In this document: in pieces, positions 61,739 to 64,000 of the stretch
Layout of the letters: every line of letters starts with the position of its first letter
How positions within the stretch are numbered: the first letter of the stretch is position 1
The notes under the pieces: model-generated
Databases searched by the model: none
The model's input: only the letters and a program-made list of their open reading frames with translations
Told to the model about the DNA's origin: nothing
Assembly (NCBI GenBank): GCA_963836015.1
Contig: CAWIIF010000013.1
Coordinates: forward strand, 61,646-125,645
From: CAWCDJ01 sp963836015
GTDB lineage: Bacteria; Acidobacteriota; Terriglobia; Bryobacterales; Bryobacteraceae
Direction of reading: 5' to 3'
DNA: 64,000 nucleotides
Translations under genes and position numbers: made by a program

Positions 61739-62416
61739 ATGCCATCCGCAAATCCGCTGGTCGAAGATCTCAAACAGGTCTGCGAGCGGTATCTGAAACT
61801 GTACACGGGGGCGATCTCCGACATACTCGACAAGCGCGGCTGCCGCAACCAGGTGCTGCCGCGCTACATCGTGCCTTTCACGGCGCTCAACCGCGTGGCC
61901 GGCCCGGCGTTCACCGGGCAGGGCTATCCCTGCGCCAGCACGAAGAATGACGACACCCAAACGCGGCTCGACATGCTGGACAGCATCACGCCCGGCACCG
62001 TTTCGGTCTGGGCTTGCGGAGGCAGCATGGTCTGCGCGCATTGGGGCGAGATCATGTCCACCGCGGCGCGCGAGCGGGGGTGCACCGGCGCCGTGCTGGA
62101 CGGCGGCGTGCGCGACCTGGACTTCATCAACGCCATGAATTACCCGGTGTTCGCGCAATTCAAGTGCGCGGCCAGCTCGATCGGACGATGGGATATCAAG
62201 GAGTACCAGGTGCCGGTCCGCATCGGCGACACTGTGATCCACCCCGGCGATTTCGTCTTTGGCGACATTGACGGCGTCGTGATCGTGCCGGAGGAACTCA
62301 CACTCGACGTGCTGTCGGCGGCTGAGGATGTGTACCGGCGGGAGAAGGGAATGCGCGAGGAACTCCGCAGCGGCGTCTCGATCAAAGACGCGTACGCCAA
62401 GTACGGTTCGCTCTAG
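61739..62416 (+). CDS. RraA-like aldolase/decarboxylase family protein
   Basis: A 225-aa member of the RraA/HMG aldolase family. GAISDILDKRGCRNQVLP, VAGPAFTGQGYPC, GCTGAVLDGGVRDLDFI (about 115-131; the GGxRD active-site pair) and VIHPGDFVFGDIDGVVIVP are conserved. Relatives cleave 4-hydroxy-4-methyl-2-oxoglutarate or decarboxylate oxaloacetate with a divalent metal; some members instead bind RNase E, which the catabolic context here does not suggest. GGGGGAAG precedes the ATG. It ends seven bases from the convergent nuoN stop. Confidence 0.9.
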   Translation: MPSANPLVEDLKQVCERYLKLYTGAISDILDKRGCRNQVLPRYIVPFTALNRVAGPAFTGQGYPCASTKNDDTQTRLDMLDSITPGTVSVWACGGSMVCAHWGEIMSTAARERGCTGAVLDGGVRDLDFINAMNYPVFAQFKCAASSIGRWDIKEYQVPVRIGDTVIHPGDFVFGDIDGVVIVPEELTLDVLSAAEDVYRREKGMREELRSGVSIKDAYAKYGSL

Positions 62417-62422
62417 TCCGCG

Positions 62423-63856
62423 TCAGACTACTCCGGAAATGGCCCGTCGAATGACGTCGAGCAGCGACTGAGGGAACACTCCGAAGAAGATCAGGCAGGC
62501 GGCAAGAAACGCCAGCACCAACGCGCCGGGAATTGCCAGCGCGGGCTGACCGGATGGCGCCTGCCTGGGTGGCCCGTACAGCGCCACGACGATCCGCAAA
62601 TAGTAGTAAAGGCCGATCGCACTGGTGATCACGAGGATGACGATCGGCCCCCACATCGCCGCGGACGCGCCGGCGGCTACGACGTAAAACTTGCCGATGA
62701 AGCCCGCGGTTACCGGGATTCCGGCCAGGGAAAGCAGCATCGCCGTGAAGACGGCCGCCAGGGCGGGGCGCCGCCAGAATAGGCCCTGGTAGTCTTCGAG
62801 AGCGTCGGCATCCCGCGTTCCATCCGAGAGGATGCTGACTACTCCGAATGCGCCGAGGATGGTCACAAAGTAGGCGACCAGATAGAACGTAACGGCTGTG
62901 GGGCCGAGGTCGCCGGACGCTTGAAATGCCACCAGCAGATAACCGAGATGGGCAATCGACGAGTACGCCAGTATGCGCTTCACGTTGCTCTGCAGCAGCG
63001 CCAGAATGTTCCCGGCGAACATAGAGGCGATTGCGATGATGGTGAACACCAGATAGACCGGCCGGAGGTCGTGGGCGCCGGAGCCGTAGAAATAGCGCAG
63101 CAGCACGGCGAACATGGCACCCTTGGAGACGGTCGCGATATAGGCGGTTACCGGGGCGGGCGCTCCCTGATATACGTCCGGGGTCCAGAGATGAAAGGGG
63201 ACTACCGCAAGCTTGAAGCCGAAGCCGGTTAGGATCAGGGCCAGGCCGGGCAGCACGAGCCAGCGGTCGAAACCGGGAACTGCGAGCCGCGCTGCGATCT
63301 CCGTGAATTGCATGGTGCCGAGCGCGCCATAGATTAGGGCCATGCCAAAGAGTAGAAAGGCGGCCGAAACCGCAGCCAATACCAGGTACTTGATTCCCGC
63401 CTCGAGAGGCAGCGGGCGGAATCGCGGGTAAGCGATCATCCCATAGAGCGCCACGCTGAGGAGCTCGAGTCCCAGGAACAGGGACACGAAATGGCTGCTG
63501 GCCACGAGCACCGCCGAGCCTAGCGTAGCGACGAGCAGCAGGATGTAGAGCTCGTCGTGGTCGCCTCCCAATTTCTCGAAGTACCCGTAAGCGAGCGGCA
63601 CGAACGCCATGCCGGCCGCCAGGATCAGGCCAATATAGAACAACGAGTAGCGGTCGAGGACCAGGAGCGGAGTCACTTGAGCCGGGGCGGCCGGGGCCGC
63701 CATCCACAGCGACCCGAACGCCGCGGCGAGCCCGACGAAAGCCAGACAGGCGGAGAGCGCGTGGCTGCGGTGCACCGCGACCGCCAGCATCACGGCAACC
63801 GCCGCGGCGGCGACGATCAGCAGCGGCAGCAGCGCGATGAAGGATTCTCCGTGCAC
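62423..63856 (-). CDS. nuoN: NADH-quinone oxidoreductase subunit N
   Basis: Antiporter-like membrane subunit of respiratory complex I, 477 aa with about 14 helices. SLFLGLELLSVALYGMIAYP (about 125-144; conserved Glu of the antiporter fold), FHLWTPDVYQGAPAPVTAYI (about 222-241), SNVKRILAYSSIAHLGYLL and a GIPVTAGFIGKFYV helix are diagnostic. The GTG start has GAGGAGATAGG just ahead, overlapping the end of nuoM two bases upstream. Confidence 0.96.
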   Translation of the reverse strand: MHGESFIALLPLLIVAAAAVAVMLAVAVHRSHALSACLAFVGLAAAFGSLWMAAPAAPAQVTPLLVLDRYSLFYIGLILAAGMAFVPLAYGYFEKLGGDHDELYILLLVATLGSAVLVASSHFVSLFLGLELLSVALYGMIAYPRFRPLPLEAGIKYLVLAAVSAAFLLFGMALIYGALGTMQFTEIAARLAVPGFDRWLVLPGLALILTGFGFKLAVVPFHLWTPDVYQGAPAPVTAYIATVSKGAMFAVLLRYFYGSGAHDLRPVYLVFTIIAIASMFAGNILALLQSNVKRILAYSSIAHLGYLLVAFQASGDLGPTAVTFYLVAYFVTILGAFGVVSILSDGTRDADALEDYQGLFWRRPALAAVFTAMLLSLAGIPVTAGFIGKFYVVAAGASAAMWGPIVILVITSAIGLYYYLRIVVALYGPPRQAPSGQPALAIPGALVLAFLAACLIFFGVFPQSLLDVIRRAISGVV

Positions 63857-63858
63857 AC

Positions 63859-64000
63859 CTATCTCCTCGAAACCAGTTGCTCGAGCCGGGCCATGGCCGG
63901 CTGGAAGGTATCCAGCACGGGCCGCGGATAAAGACCCAGCCAGAGCAGCGTCGCGATCATGAGAGCCATGGCCAATCCTTCGCGCGGCACGAGGTCCGCG
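63859..64000 (-). CDS. nuoM: NADH-quinone oxidoreductase subunit M, C-terminal end (partial)
   Basis: Only the last 46 or so residues are in the window: DLVPREGLAMALMIATLLWL, then GLYPRPVLDTFQPAMARLEQ and a basic end. This matches NuoM C-termini (DLxPRE, LWxGxYPxPxLD). Two bases separate its stop from the nuoN start, the usual nuoM-nuoN order. Confidence 0.9.
   Translation of the reverse strand, partial: ADLVPREGLAMALMIATLLWLGLYPRPVLDTFQPAMARLEQLVSRR

Overview
The window is about 64 kb of GC-rich (visibly over 60 %) bacterial chromosome. Several genes belong to families that are expanded in Acidobacteriota, especially Bryobacterales/Solibacter-type genomes. These are three 'duplicated orphan' ABC permeases without an ATPase, a VWFA-related secreted protein beside a carboxypeptidase-regulatory-domain TonB receptor, a second TonB receptor, a PEP-CTERM protein, and an NHL-repeat protein whose C-terminal domain resembles the one named from Solibacter paralogs. 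No rRNA, CRISPR array, prophage or intact insertion sequence was seen. The assignment rests on family content, not on a phylogenetic marker search.

Layout. 0-6 kb: class II photolyase, TIGR01777 epimerase, two overlapping four-helix SMR/EamA-like proteins, then the housekeeping run yqhQ-like, prfA, prmC. 6-17 kb: secreted subtilase-like protease, PEP-CTERM protein, TonB receptor plus VWFA protein, and an FRG-domain protein followed by a permease. 17-25 kb: M16 peptidase split by a frameshift, CE15-type esterase, TIM-barrel isomerase, second permease. 25-29.5 kb: TonB receptor and a divergent DtxR/MntR-type regulator, with a DtxR-like inverted repeat over the receptor start codon, then an M20 peptidase. 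29.5-36.3 kb: carbohydrate genes (heparinase II/III-like, RmlC-like epimerase, frameshifted Gfo/Idh oxidoreductase, glycosyltransferase 2, PQQ/cytochrome c dehydrogenase). 36.4-42.3 kb: tRNA-Ile2, two small proteins, and a minus-strand cluster acylphosphatase-nadB-CaCA antiporter-hslV-hslU. 42.4-49.9 kb: aldo/keto reductase, SDR, third permease with its PadR regulator, NHL protein, GNAT, small zinc-ribbon-like protein. 50-53 kb: a decayed accessory patch between tRNA-Thr and just past tRNA-Pro, with half of a second tRNA-Thr, a flavoprotein with an internal stop and a frameshift, a small protein overlapping it, and an SRPBCC gene with an internal TAG. 53-64 kb: MOSC-reductase-ferredoxin fusion, Na+/H+ antiporter, hybrid histidine kinase, DUF3500 protein, a sugar-acid operon (MFS transporter, KDPG-type aldolase, RraA-like aldolase), and nuoN with the end of nuoM.

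The functional theme is a soil heterotroph that processes plant and microbial polymers. TonB receptors, an esterase, a heparinase-like lyase, a quinoprotein dehydrogenase and a two-aldolase catabolic operon are interleaved with core genes. The best regulatory signals are the 18-bp DtxR-like operator at 27479-27496 and a 25-bp palindrome in front of padR at 47113-47137. At least four genes carry inactivating lesions. Some are single-base indels that could be assembly errors; others are nonsense substitutions, which are harder to explain that way.
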